Shown: positions 20,371-31,580, numbered from the stretch's first letter. The stretch: 64,000 nt of DNA from Telmatactis stephensoni (GCA_029948255.1 JALIZF010001834.1:236501-300500); one strand, 5' to 3'. Notes: generated by a model not told the origin, from the sequence alone. Made by a program: numbers and translations.

Positions 20371-21286
20371 TTCGAAAAATCAGACACCTGGAGGCATTTT
20401 GGGGTAGAAGCTGGTACCATAACTAGTATTCTAAACTGAATTATGAAATATTTGCCTGCCAAATAGGATTTTTATGTTTTACCGCAATTGTTAATGTTCA
20501 TCCCAAGGGATTACTTAAGACACGTGAATGCCTATGTTACATAACAAGTCTATTGTGATGTGGTGGGGTCTTGGTAATTGATACCATTGGTTAACCCCCC
20601 CCTCGGCCGGGACTTATGTCCACGTGAGTTCGTTCAGCTTTCATTCGCTCGCGTCATTCTTTGAGGCAAGAACCAACTTTTATCCCACCTCCTCCCCTTA
20701 CCTGCCACATCATTTAGAGTAATCGTTTTATAGTCCCCACCTTTATCGGGGCCAACTAGAATTGATTGAAATTTGTAAATTATCATATTTGATTCTATTT
20801 TTATTAAAGCGGCTATGGGCAACATGCCCATAGCCAAGTTAATCCAGACCAAAAAAAATTGTCTTGTTTCATGTTGCTCCGCTAAACGAGCTTCAGTTAA
20901 GCAGCACCGACACTCTCGTTTGTTGTATGCACAAAGGAAAAACATAAAATTCCACTTTTTGAAGTCAAAAAAGAGACAAGATAATTTTATCGAATATTGA
21001 TTCTTTAGGGTGTAAAAGTTTGATACACATTTCATCTTTATTTTGCACCCTGTACATTTTTAAAATTCGTTTTTAAATCGTCGAATTTTAGGTTTTTCCG
21101 AGCTAAATTGGAGCCTTTTCACTGCTTTTCTTTGTAATTTGCCTCATTAACTCCGCTACACCCGAGTGATCAGCGGTTTGAAGCTCGCGCCGAAACAATA
21201 GAAATGTCCGCCAATTCTGTGCCATGTTCTACCCTAAAATGCCTTCTGCACTTTTTGCGATCGACTTTTTCAGTTTTGCGCCTAGT
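20371..21286. mobile_element. Foldback-family element with AGACTAGGCGCA ends, carrying LINE debris
   Basis: The left end agactaggcgcattttcgaa...cctggaggcattttgggg pairs with the right end ctaccctaaaatgccttctg...gttttgcgcctagtct. Related ends bound 44873-45431 and the inner part of the large palindrome (29190-29890). A LINE 3' end with stem-loop is inside. Confidence 0.55.
20811..20836 (+). repeat. LINE 3' end stem-loop, copy A
   Basis: GGCTATGGGC-AACAT-GCCCATAGCC is a perfect 10-bp stem preceded by attattaaagc-type sequence. It matches the hairpin that follows the LINE RT remnant at 21753-21776. Confidence 0.55.
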
Positions 21287-21289
21287 CTA

Positions 21290-21810
21290 TCTTTCCTATT
21301 GTTCTAGTAAGTCCCGTCGTGGTACTAGTGGTATTTTCCTTAACGTGCTGCATTCCAGAACAAATCCATATGGTGATTCTTTTTTGTGCGTAATTCAAAT
21401 CTCTGGAATGCCTTACCAAACTACATTAAGTTAACTCAGTCACCTATATCTTTTAAGAAAGAGCTTAAGTCTTTTTGTAGATTAACAAATGCTTTCGATT
21501 GGGACATATGCCCCAAACGTCGTAGAGTGAATGTTACTATGGCTTGTAATTGTTAATATTTTTTCTTTTCACTATGATTTTCTACTTCGAGTAGATAAAT
21601 GCATCAAGGTTTTCATATTAATTAATATAATGAGTTTAGTATTTTGCCCTCACCTTTACTGGGCTGAATTGATTTTATAGCTATTATATTTTTCAAAGTA
21701 TTCAAAGCATTTGTAAATCATATATTAATTTTATTGGTAATTATTAAAGCGGCTATGAGTTTTGCCCATAGCCATATTAACCCACACAAGTCTTGATTTT
21801 ATGCCCAGTA
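21290..21810 (+). pseudogene. Non-LTR retrotransposon (LINE) 3' end: RT C-terminus and tail
   Basis: Translation across one frameshift (in the T run near 21380) gives SRTNPYGDSF then VRNSNLWNALPNYIK, TQSPISFKKELKSF, ending CNC and TAA at 21557. The pattern N-x-LWNxLP ... SFKxxL is the C-terminus of coral-type CR1/L2 LINE reverse transcriptase ORFs. A 200-bp tail ends in a hairpin at 21753-21776 (GGCTATGAG-TTTT-GCCCATAGCC). It is 5'-truncated and dead. Confidence 0.65.
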
Positions 21811-22264
21811 AACAAAGCTCAGCCAATGCAGTACAAACAATACTTTATGATATGAGGTTCACAAGGGAAAGACATAAATATCTTTATGTTGGGATTTGGG
21901 GTTAGGGTTTTCACTTAATTCTTGTGGTTACTGGCTTGTAAAGCCATAACCACTATGGCATCGGGTATGTAAGAGTGTAAGTGTCGGATTTTCCGAAGCT
22001 ATAACGAAGTCAATGGACGGAAATCACACGAACTTGACCCGATGCTTACTTGACATTTTTGCTCGATCATATCACTTTTTGACCTAGTTCCAGTAATACC
22101 TGCCTTTTATAACATTAATTGTTATTATTTCATAAATATCTCCGTTTGAGTAAAACATCTTCCAAGTTTTTCGATAAATATGGTGTCTACGAAGACATTC
22201 GGAATGAAACAGGAAACCCAAGCTATATTGTAGACTCGCCTGTAGATGTTGCACCATGTGATAT

Positions 22265-22780
22265 TAGTCCAGTCCCAGACTCTCTTTCTTGCCGCTCCAG
22301 GACTCGCGGAGAAAGAGAGTCCAGTATAACTTGCATGCACATGTCAGCTTAGTGACCACGCGATCACCACATGAATGTGGTGATCGCGTGGTTACAATTC
22401 CTAAAGTCGTCTAATGATTCAAGATGGCTGAAGAAGAAAGTGTTTTGTATACACGATATCCGTCTCATTTCGGAAAGCAATTTGTTGATTCAGTGAGCTA
22501 TGCACTTGCAAAAACCAACTATAATCTTTTACCAAAGTTTGAGCAGGCCATTTACGGATGGACAGTTGGGAAAGACGTATTTGTGAATTTTTCGATACGC
22601 ATCACTACCATATTTTTTGACAGCAAAACAAAACACTGACCTTTGCATATTGCAAGCTCTCAAAATAAAACTTTAATCTGATTGGCTCATTTTGCACATG
22701 CGCATGCAAGTTATACTGGACTCTCCTTTCTCCGCGAGTCCTGGAGCGGCAAAAAAGAGAGCGAGTCTGGGACTGGACTA
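22265..22780. mobile_element. Mutator-like (MULE-type) element with 10-bp target duplication
   Basis: TIRs of about 80 bp (tagtccagtcccagactctc ... tataacttgcatgc and complement) are flanked on both sides by the identical 10-mer catgtgatat (22255-22264 and 22781-22790). Long TIRs with 9-10-bp duplications are typical of Mutator-superfamily elements. It has no transposase but carries a 71-codon frame. Confidence 0.75.
22424..22639 (+). CDS. Small ORF carried inside the MULE-type element (possible captured exon)
   Basis: 71 codons starting in an aagATGGC context (MAEEESVLYTRYPSHFGKQF ...). It lies wholly between the TIRs. It looks protein-like but I recognise no family. It could be a captured fragment of a host gene (Pack-MULE style) or chance. 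There is no evidence of expression. Confidence 0.25.
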   Translation: MAEEESVLYTRYPSHFGKQFVDSVSYALAKTNYNLLPKFEQAIYGWTVGKDVFVNFSIRITTIFFDSKTKH

Positions 22781-22959
22781 CATGTGATATGTTATTGGTC
22801 TGTATTTTAACGTCTTAAGGCCTGGGATTTCCATTGAATTCACCTTAATAGTGTTTGACTGCGAAAAACAAAATTATTTTTTGACACATGATATATTTTA
22901 TCAAACTTAACATTTTGGTATGACTTTTTGGTAATATTACGTCAATAATAATAATTATA

Positions 22960-23310
22960 TACAGGTAATATTACGTCACAAATCACGTTTTTTAATTTGC
23001 GGTGGTGAGGACAATTGGAACCAGAATTGTTTATACATTTTTAGACTTGTCTCTTGGTGGTTCGTCTGCCTGCGATTTAATACCTGGACTATCATTCATA
23101 GTTAGGGAGATATTAGAAAAAATAGGCCATCTAGCTGCTTTTTTATGACATTTCCTTAAATATCTCCTTAACTATGAATGATGTTCCAGGTATTAAAACG
23201 AAAGCATAAGCACCACATATAGATAAGTCTAAAACTGTATAAACAATTCTGGTGTCAATAGTCCTCACCGCCTCAAATTGAAAAAACGTTATTTGTGACG
23301 TAATAGGTCA
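22960..23310. mobile_element. Foldback with TTACGTCACAAATxACGTTTT ends
   Basis: attacgtcacaaatcacgtt...ggtgaggacaattgg...gaattgtttatac is mirrored by gtataaacaattctggtgtc...cctcaccg...aacgttatttgtgacgtaat, with a second inner pair around tatctccttaactatgaatg. Confidence 0.7.
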
Positions 23311-24006
23311 CGTGACCAGTCTTGTAACAAGAAAACTGAATCAAAACGTTAAGTTTCGCAAAATATATTATGTAACACGTTTTATCTTGTATTTGCATTT
23401 GAAAGACAGCAAATGTTAAATTATAATCGTAAAGGCAAATTCTTTAGAATTTGCAGTTATCTTAATACCCTCTTAATATCAATCGTTAATGCTCATGAAA
23501 TGATCTTAATCTTCAATATTCTTAAAATACTGATTCAAGTAGTCTTAATCATATACGTTCCAAAGTGTTCATGTAACAATCTTAAACGTTCTAGCAATGT
23601 TCAGTGTACTTGAGATAACTGATTTCTGCATGTTCCTTAAGACAGCACTTGTCTTCACGCTCAACAATTTTCGTACCGAATTCTCCATCTCTGTTGACCA
23701 TCCCCCTAGTACATCCATTACGATATTACACTGATAGACTTCATATCCTTGATATCTCTCCTTCAACTCCCAGCGCAGTAGTACATACTTTAGGGTCTTC
23801 TCCTCATCTTTCTTTTTCCTGTTTCTATCCACGGGCAACTCATCTCCAGGGTAGTGACGCTCTTTGTCGTATGGTTAACAATTTTTGCATCTATCCTGTT
23901 TGCTTGTAGCTCCTGATGTTCCCCAAACGTTGGAATATCTCAATACGCTTGCACCTCACTTGAACAGTACTCAGGCTTGGGTTTCTCTGGCGAGTAGCAA
24001 GCACCA

Positions 24007-24186
24007 TAAGCCTGGTTCACACGGCGACATAATCATAGTCATAAGCATAAGCGTTTTTTACCGGTTCACACGCACAACATAACGTCATAATCATAATCAT
24101 AATCGTAAGAAAATGGAAAAGTTTTGTTTTCTTATGCTTATGCTTATGACTATGACTGATTATGTCGTCGTGTGAACCGGGCCTTA
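24007..24186. mobile_element. 180-bp MITE with GGTTCACACGxCGACATAATC ends
   Basis: taagcctggttcacacggcg faces cgtgtgaaccgggcctta. The interior is built from ATAAGCATAAGC / GATTATGATTATG words on both arms. Confidence 0.8.
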
Positions 24187-24195
24187 GGCACTGTA

Positions 24196-24241
24196 TGATT
24201 ATGATTATGATTATGATTATGATTATGATTATGATTATGAT
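24196..24241. repeat. (ATTATG)n microsatellite
   Basis: About eight ATTATG hexamers begin 10 bp beyond the MITE whose arms hold the same hexamer, so slippage from the element is likely. Confidence 0.9.
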
Positions 24242-24467
24242 CAATAGGTGCACCCTCCCTTTTTCCTCCTCTTACAACTTCGTCATAACACCATAGAGCG
24301 GTACTACAGTTGTCTTCCTGAAATTGGAAAATCGTCAACAGGTGTACGCTCAATCATCACAACGAGGAACGCCTGGCATATCTCGACATCTGCCGGAACC
24401 GCCTGGAACATCGCGCGCCTCGTAATTTTATTTGCACAAAGAATCAACAAATTGACGTACTTGCCTA

Positions 24468-25124
24468 CGTCCTCGGAGACCCAGGGCGTCAGTGAAGGGG
24501 GAGGGGAGCGGAGGGGAAAGGAAAGAGGGGAAAAGGACGCCCTGGGCTTTTGACTACCCCTAACTTGTCTTGAGGCCAAACGTCAACAAAGGCTCTCATT
24601 GGCCTCATTTATAATTTAATTATAATGAGGCCAATCAGAAGCTTTTGTGCAATTAGATTAAAATCATCTAAGATTACCAGTAAACAAGTTGACCCCACGC
24701 ATCGCCACGACTTTAAACAATACAAGCTGTCACGTTAAGTTTGAAAAGAACCATGTTTCCAGCTTACCGCGACTTTTAAACAATAAATACGTAATCTCTT
24801 TCATGTATTTTGCAATAGCAATGAGTTTAGAGTGAAAAATATAGATAAATTGCAAAGACCTTGGTGAAACAAGGTGTATTTGAGGAACTTCTCACAGGAT
24901 ATGGCTAAGCAACAATTAACTGTCACTATATCAAAGCGATAATTAAAATGAGCCAGATATTTTTGTCATTTGAACTTTGTTTACGTTAGACCATCTAATT
25001 GGATTATTTTTGGCCTCAAGACAAAATAGGGGTAGTCAAAAGCCCAGGGCGTCCTTTTCCCCTCTTTCCTTTCCCCTCCGCTCCCCTCCCCCTCCCTAGC
25101 TTACGCCCTGGGTCTCCGAGGACG
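24468..25124. mobile_element. Mutator-like element with 9-bp target duplication, next to the transporter
   Basis: TIRs of more than 110 bp (cgtcctcggagacccagggc, then the purine-rich ggggaggggagcgg run, gacgccctgggcttttgact) are flanked by the identical 9-mer acttgccta at 24459-24467 and 25125-25133. It ends about 20 bp beyond the transporter stop. A lone end (gacgcccttggtctccgagg) is at 34517-34540. Confidence 0.75.
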
Positions 25125-25145
25125 ACTTGCCTACGTTAACTTAAT

Positions 25146-26468
25146 TTAAAAAAATGACATAATGGTTGTCACGAGTGTGAAGCCAGTGCCTATGGTGCCA
25201 AAGATGACCAAATTCACATTCAGAAATATTTCAAGTTTGCTCAATTTGTTGTACTTTAATCGTAAGTTAAACAATCCCGGAAACGTCAAGCCAAATAAAA
25301 ACGTTATTGACCCACCAATAGCACTCACCAAAGCAAAACGTGGTATCAAAACTGCAAAGGCGAGAACTGCTAATGTTACAAAGATGCGTAGCAAAATAAA
25401 GCTGATTTTGGGGGCCCTGTTTTCTAGTTTGCCATAAAAAGTCAATTCTTCAATGTTTCTCACAATGACCAGTACAGGAATAGGAAAACTTAAAAGTGCG
25501 CTGAAGAGAAAGAACATGGCAATAAATTTTGTTGGTATTCCAGCTGGGAGGTTGTTGAGAAGTACCTCGCTGGTGCCTTTGGCGTAGGTAAGGAATCCAG
25601 AAATCGCAAAAAGTGTTTTGAATATCGCTGAAAACAGATAAGAACCAATTAAAGCTTTCTTGAATTTTGATTGGTCAGAGATGTCCGCTGCCATGGAAAC
25701 GCAAACGCCATGACAACCGTAGCACAAAATGACGATCGACAAGGATACGAAAACTCCACGAGTATCCCAGAATAACAACGACTGGAAATCCCAGTGGGAT
25801 GTATCTTGAAACTCATAACTCAATGCTACACTAGCTGAAGCTATCAGGGCTATTAAACCTATTAAGCTTATCCAAGCAATCTGGGAGAATTGTTTGAAGA
25901 ATACAGTTGGTAAAACTAGTAATGTCCCAAGGCATGCCCACTGAGACTCAGTTATAGGAAGGCTTGGAAACTGCTGCGACATCAAAGAACCACAGAGGAC
26001 AATGTAAGAAACAGTAAGTGTAAAAAGAGCAATGTTGATTAAAACCCATATTATAGGCTTGAGTGGGCTCCAGCAGTCTTTCCCAATATCCTGATAGGTC
26101 CATCTTATTCTTGTTTTCCCGCCAAATCCATCCTCCTCATCAAGACATCCAGCAAGAAGATTGGCTGTGTATCCCATAATGAATGGAAAAACAGCAAATC
26201 CAATTACTGCAGTTATTCCACCTTCTTTCACAGAGTAAGGCAATGCAAGGAATCCTACCCCTTCCAAATAGGTTATAATATTGAAAGCAATTTTCCAAGT
26301 GCTGATTTCCTGATTTTCCGATTTGTCCAGCTCACTACGGGCTGAGCGGAAAGGGTGGTTTTCATCTCCCAGTGAATCGACATCGTCGTCTTGCTGTTGC
26401 TCAACATCAGTTGCAGCTTGTTTCAGAGGTCTATAATCCTGACGATTGAGAGCTTTACAAGTAGACAT
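25146..26468 (-). CDS. Vesicular inhibitory amino acid transporter-like protein (SLC32/VIAAT family, AAAP superfamily)
   Basis: 440 aa in a single open exon. After an acidic N-terminus (residues 1-55) comes the AAAP core: WKIAFNIITYLEGVGFLALP (TM1), then about ten more membrane segments. VIAAT-type landmarks are LPYSVKEGG, ACLDEE-like GCLDEEDG, VSYIVLCGSLM, FPSLPITESQW, LPTVFFKQFSQIAWISL, CYGCHGVCVS and NNLPAGI. The known family loads GABA/glycine into vesicles using the proton gradient; the exact substrate here is unknown. Length is somewhat short of vertebrate VIAAT because the N-terminus is short. On the coding strand the ATG directly follows caatttttttcag, a textbook acceptor, so a 5'UTR intron is likely. 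There are no internal stops or frameshifts. Confidence 0.85.
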   Translation of the reverse strand: MSTCKALNRQDYRPLKQAATDVEQQQDDDVDSLGDENHPFRSARSELDKSENQEISTWKIAFNIITYLEGVGFLALPYSVKEGGITAVIGFAVFPFIMGYTANLLAGCLDEEDGFGGKTRIRWTYQDIGKDCWSPLKPIIWVLINIALFTLTVSYIVLCGSLMSQQFPSLPITESQWACLGTLLVLPTVFFKQFSQIAWISLIGLIALIASASVALSYEFQDTSHWDFQSLLFWDTRGVFVSLSIVILCYGCHGVCVSMAADISDQSKFKKALIGSYLFSAIFKTLFAISGFLTYAKGTSEVLLNNLPAGIPTKFIAMFFLFSALLSFPIPVLVIVRNIEELTFYGKLENRAPKISFILLRIFVTLAVLAFAVLIPRFALVSAIGGSITFLFGLTFPGLFNLRLKYNKLSKLEIFLNVNLVIFGTIGTGFTLVTTIMSFF

Positions 26469-26530
26469 CTGAAAAAAATTGAACTTTTTAAATTCTCTCT
26501 AAACCCTATCACTATATATACGGCGAGTCC
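26466..26530 (-). promoter_or_regulatory. Splice acceptor at the transporter ATG and upstream TATA-like run
   Basis: The minus strand reads tatatatagtgatagggttt, then a pyrimidine-rich tract ending tttttttcag immediately before ATG. This suggests a 5'UTR exon upstream; the TATA-like run could then be intronic. Confidence 0.4.
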
Positions 26531-27226
26531 TCTCCCTAAGGCTTAAATGTCGTATTTCACATGCATGTAATTATTGAATTGAATTCGGCGCACGTGAGAT
26601 ACGACGTTTGAACCAGGCCTTTCGAGAGTATTACCGGGAGTATTACACCATGTGATTATATGGAAATTTCACTAAGATTCCATGACACGTCAATATCTTG
26701 AGAAAAATCATCAGTTGGTACACAAGGTTCAATTTTCGAACACTGTAAAACACTTTTTGAACAATGGTCAATAATTGAGTTTTATCGAATTGGAAACCTA
26801 AAAGGCTTTTATTTGTTTTTTGTTTTTTTCAAATTATTGTAAAAGTTGTTGTTATTAATAAAGCAAATGAATCAAAATATCATGATTAAAATTGATAGTA
26901 CACTTCAGAAGTCAAATAAGTTAGTTTGAAAAAACTATTTCACGGGTAAACAAAAATCAATTTTTAATCCGATGGGTCTTTCTAGAAAAAAAGGCTAAGC
27001 CTGTATAAATGCGCTTTTTAGTCAAAGAGCACAGCCGAATAAACGAATGAAGAATTTGTAGGGACAATGTTAACAAAGAGAACTCATGATTTACTGCATA
27101 GAAAGCCCGAGTTCACGCAGCTATGCGTCTTGTTCACTAAAATTCGCTATTTAGTACATGATTTTGGGGTTTAGTAGAAAATTTCTAAGTCTAACATCCA
27201 AATTGAGATGGCCTAGGGAAGTATAG

Positions 27227-28212
27227 GCGGTGTTACACGAGACGATTTTTAACGACAATTTTCAGCGCAACGGCGTTGCGTTAAAAATCTTTCTCGTGTA
27301 ACTTGATATTTGGAACGATTTTCCTTGCAATTTTCGCTTCGGCAACGCGTTGCGAGTTTTTGAATCCAAGTCAGAAACTCGCAACGCAAAATAGTCTTGG
27401 TTTTCACTTACGTCATCGAAAAATTTCCAGAGCCCTGAGTTAAATCAAATGTCATTCACTCAAAAGAGCACATAAAACTTTGTAACTCTGCAAAATTTTG
27501 AATTGAAACGAGTTTTTGTTGCGACGATATTGCCATTTTAACTGCTCATTCTTTTGTAAGAAATATATGGCACTTCGTGGTTGGTATCACTCTACGGGTC
27601 ACCAAAATATCAGCGGATTTCACATCCCTGAGTAAAATCAATGTATATCCTTGTAAAGAGCAAGTAAAACTTCAGATCTGGAAGAAATTTTGAGCCCAAA
27701 AGAATTTTTTTGCGAAGATATTTACGATTCCACAAACTCATTCTTTAGTAAGAAATGTATGGCGCCGCCATGTTGATGTTGGTGTCGCTCTGAGCGACAC
27801 CAACATGGCGGACAAAATACGAATTGGCAAAACCACATAAAAATAACAGTTAAATCGTTTATTTCGATCCAGATTTCTTCTAAACAAAAGTTTTATTCGT
27901 AGACCAAGCCAAATGTGCGTAGTTTGTAGGAAATTTGTCTGTTTAACGCATGTTGAATACGCGTGACAATAGTTGCGTGACAGGATTTTCACCTCTGATA
28001 ACTCGAAAACCAAATAATGGAAATAGCTCAAATATTCAGGAACAACTTCTGTTATGGCTATAAAGAACAGACTATAGACCCAACATTAAATGATCTATAT
28101 GAATATGAAGCATGGAAGTTTTTTGATGACGTCACGTGAAAACCAAGAATTGCAAGTTGTTGCAACGTTGCGCGGAAAATCTTCGTTAAAAATCGTCTCC
28201 TGTAACACCGCC
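27227..28212. mobile_element. 986-bp element with GGCGGTGTTACACGAGACG ends
   Basis: ggcggtgttacacgagacga...tttttaacga faces tcgttaaaaatcgtctcctg...taacaccgcc, with TIRs of about 45 bp. Inside is a smaller hairpin near 27769-27809 (ccatgttgatgttggtgtcg / cgacaccaacatgg). No transposase ORF. Confidence 0.75.
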
Positions 28213-28238
28213 TTACGGGACAAGGGCAATATCTGTAT

Positions 28239-30862
28239 ATTAAGGTGGCCCGTACCTAATGATTTGTTTGTCAGACATAAAATCAAAACCTTGTCCGATT
28301 TCTGAGAAATTTACAGCCATTTGTCTACAAGCCTTGACAATTGTACCGGTAATTATTTTTCTGCGAATTAGATCAAATAATTCGAGATATCAGACGATTT
28401 TTAAAAGTAGCTTTTTAAGAAAAATTGGTCATAAATCCAAAATTCTAAGGTGAATTTTTTTCCTATTTCGTTAATCTAGTACAAAGGCATAGGGGACTAC
28501 ATACAACATGTAGCGCGCCAATTTAATCCTTAGAAGTTGCGATGCAAAATTTGCGCTGCCCGTGACGACGCAAAATTATGTAGTCAAAACTACCGTCAAA
28601 ATCTCAACAAAATTTCAAAACCTGCGAGAACCGTATCTGCTAAAAGAAAGACAAATGCCTATTGTAACTTGTGAACAAAATATGGAGACATGAAAAGCTA
28701 AACGCCAATGTTATCCTCAAGCAAACTTGGGGAGTAATTTTTGTGACCACGAGGTAAACGTTACGAATTTGTATTCCTTCGACTTCTACAAATTCTGTCG
28801 AATTGTTTTCTGAAATTTTCTAGGTATGGGGTAGAACAAGATGTTAACATACCTGTTGCCAAGTTTCGTTGTCTTTGCTGCACTATGCATGTATAATTCA
28901 GTAAGCTTCAAAAGTAAGCAACTACATCGAGTCGACGTTTGAGCTGCCAAGGTAAAACCCACATGGTTTGTTAATTTATTCAAAACAACACCTTACTATC
29001 TGTTGCAAAATTCCACACGGGATTTAGACTCAGAAGCAATTGTATTCAGAGAACTACTGTCTTTATTCCCAAGAGTCTAGATCCCGTGCGGAATTTTGCA
29101 ACAGATATATATAGTAAGGTGCTGTTTTGAATAAATTAACAAACCCTGAGGGCTTTACCTTGGCAACTCAAACGTCGACTCGATGTAGTTAGACAAGGCG
29201 CATTTTTGAAAAATCAGATACCTGGAGGCATTTTTGGGTAGAGGCTGGTAACATAACTATTCTAAACTAATTTTTCATGCTGAATCCGAACATGACTGTT
29301 ACCAAGAAGTATTCTGCAATCTTATCGTGTAAATGACGTATTTTGTGTATTGCTACAGTCATTTCATACTAACGGCTTTTTCATGTAATTCCAAAAATTC
29401 CCAAAATTAAAAACAATTACCATAGCTGGAAAGAGCATATCAAAATCAGTAAAACTGTGCAGTTTGAAGGATATCAGTTGAAAACTCAAGGAGATACGAA
29501 TTTTCAAAAAACGAAATTTTGTATGAAAACACTTACAGTTATCCAAGAGATACAAACAAATTTCGATTTTTGAAAATTCGTATCTCCTTGAGTTTTCAAC
29601 TGATATCCTTCAAACTGCACAGTTTTACTGATTTTGATATGCTCTTTCCAGCTATGGTAATTGTTTTTAATTTTGGGAATTTTTGGAATTACATGAAAAA
29701 GCCGTTAGTATGAAATGACTGTAGCAATACACAAAATACGTCATTTACACGATAAGATTGCAGAATACTTCTTGGTAACAGTCATGTTCGGATTCAGCAT
29801 GAAAAATTAGTTTAGAATAGTTATGTTACCAGCCTCTACCCAAAAATGCCTCCAGGTATCTGATTTTTCAAAAATGCGCCTTGTCTAACTACATCGAGTC
29901 GACGTTTGAGTTGCCAAGGTAAAGCCCTCAGGGTTTGTTAATTTATTCAAAACAGCACCTTACTATATATATCTGTTGCAAAATTCCGCACGGGATCTAG
30001 ACTCTTGGGAATAAAGACAGTAGTTCTCTGAATACAATTGCTTCTGAGTCTAAATCCCGTGTGGAATTTTGCAACAGATAGTAAGGTGTTGTTTTGAATA
30101 AATTAACAAACCATGTGGGTTTTACCTTGGCAGCTCAAACGTCGACTCGATGTAGTTGCTTACTTTTGAAGCTTACTGAATTATACATGCATAGTGCAGC
30201 AAAGACAACGACACTTGGCAACAGGCATGTTAACATCTTTTTCTACCCCATACCTAGAAAATTTCAGAAAACAATTCGACAGACTTTGTAGAAGTCGAAG
30301 GAATACAAATTCGTAACGTTCACCTCGTGGTCACAAAAATTACTCTCCAAGTTTTCTTGAGGATAACATTGGCGTTTAGCTTCTCATGTCTCCATATTTT
30401 GTTCACAAGTTACAATAGGCATTTGTCTTTCTTTTAGCAGATACGGTCCTCGCTGTTTTTGAAATTTTGTTGAGATTTTGACGGTAGTTTTGACTACATA
30501 TTTTGCGTCGTCACGGGCAGCGCAAATTTTGCATCGCAACTTCTAAGGATTAAATTGGCGCGATACATGTTGTATGTAGTCCCCTATGCCTTTGTACTGA
30601 ATTAACGAAATAGGAAAAAAATTCACCTTAGAATTTTGGATTTATAAAATGACCAATTTTTCTCAAAAAGCTACTTTTAAAAATCGTCTGATATCTCGAA
30701 TTATTTGATCTAATTCGCAGAAAAATAATTACCGGTACAATTTTCAAGGCTTGTAGACAAATGGCTGTAAAATGTCTCAGCAATCGGACAAGGTTTTGAT
30801 GTAAAAAGACGCGATTGAAATTCATGCCCAACAAACAAACCATTAGGTACGGGCCACCTTAA
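28239..30862. repeat. 2.6-kb near-perfect palindrome
   Basis: The left arm 28239-29522 and right arm 29556-30862 are inverted copies around a 33-bp spacer. Mirrored landmarks include ttaaggtggcccgtacctaa, gtcgaatt...ggtatggggtag, gaaacttggcaac, and ggagatacgaattttcaaaa. The same 60-65-codon frames appear on opposite strands (28786-28983 and 30094-30291; 29364-29555 and 29519-29713), which is symmetry and not coding. The inner 700 bp is the AGACxAGGCGCA foldback family also at 44873-45431. Confidence 0.9.
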
Positions 30863-31245
30863 TGCCCTCGTACGAGGGCAATATCTGTATAATGCCCTTG
30901 AATTCATAATGACTAGGGAAATATGCGATATAAAGCCCTACAAATAACAAAGAAAACCGACTCAATCATGTAATAATAGGGATTAGGGACTGACATGTAA
31001 TAGTAACTAAAAATACTAATAAGAACTAGGTATATACAATTGTATATACACTCAGCTGATTGCAGAAAGGTTGTAGTCTACATTTATACAAATATACAAA
31101 TATCTATTAAGTGAGATGCAAAACCTAAAATACTGCTTAAATTAGCATTGCTTGCAGAAATTGTTTGCCAAAATATATATTTAGTCTTTCTAAACTCTCA
31201 CAAAAAGCTATATTTCGAGTGTTGTAAGCACTTAGTTTATACAAA
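30863..31245. other. Intergenic, nothing firm
   Basis: Begins with the 18-bp palindrome tgccctcgtacgagggca and a copy of gggcaatatctgtat that also abuts the left end of the large palindrome; otherwise AT-rich with no gene. Confidence 0.4.
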
Positions 31246-31289
31246 ATGTACACTACAACCTTTCTGCAATCGAATATGTATATATATAT

Positions 31290-31580
31290 AGCGCATCACA
31301 CAACGTCTCAATGCGCTTCACAATGTAGAAATCCTAATACTTTTATACACCCTTCTTACTCATTACATATTCTAAACACCCAACTCTCAACTCACCAGTT
31401 CGTTTTTGATGGAGGGAGGAAAACCGGAGAACCCGGAGAAAAAACCCTCGTGGCAAGGGAGAGAACAACACATCTAACAAACTCTACTCACACGAAGTTC
31501 CCCGTACGCCGGGGATCGAACCAGCGACCACGGCGGTGAATTAAAGGCAAGAGGTCTAACCACTCGGCCGCCTCTTACTT
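31290..31580 (-). mobile_element. tRNA-derived SINE
   Basis: The minus strand has a tRNA-like head at about 31485-31575 (A box GGCCGAGTGGTTAGA, B box GGTTCGATCCCC), a body with ctccgggttctccggttttc, and a tail near 31290-31330 with gtgaagcgcattgagac...gcgctatata, ending in a TATATA run. This is a composite SINE layout common in marine invertebrates. It explains the open frame ending PVRRGSNQRPRR. Confidence 0.7.

Noticed and set aside
24017..24353. ORFs with long isoleucine or HN repeats
   Set aside because: They arise from the ATTATG microsatellite and the MITE arms.
25162..25437. Plus-strand 91-codon ORF
   Set aside because: It is the antisense of the transporter's C-terminal membrane segments.
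28786..30291. Identical 63-65-codon proteins on opposite strands
   Set aside because: They are forced by the large palindrome; no splice or start context supports coding.
31246..31539. 97-codon ORF as a host protein
   Set aside because: It lies in a SINE; the GEPGEK...RRGSNQRPRR translation comes from the SINE body and B box.
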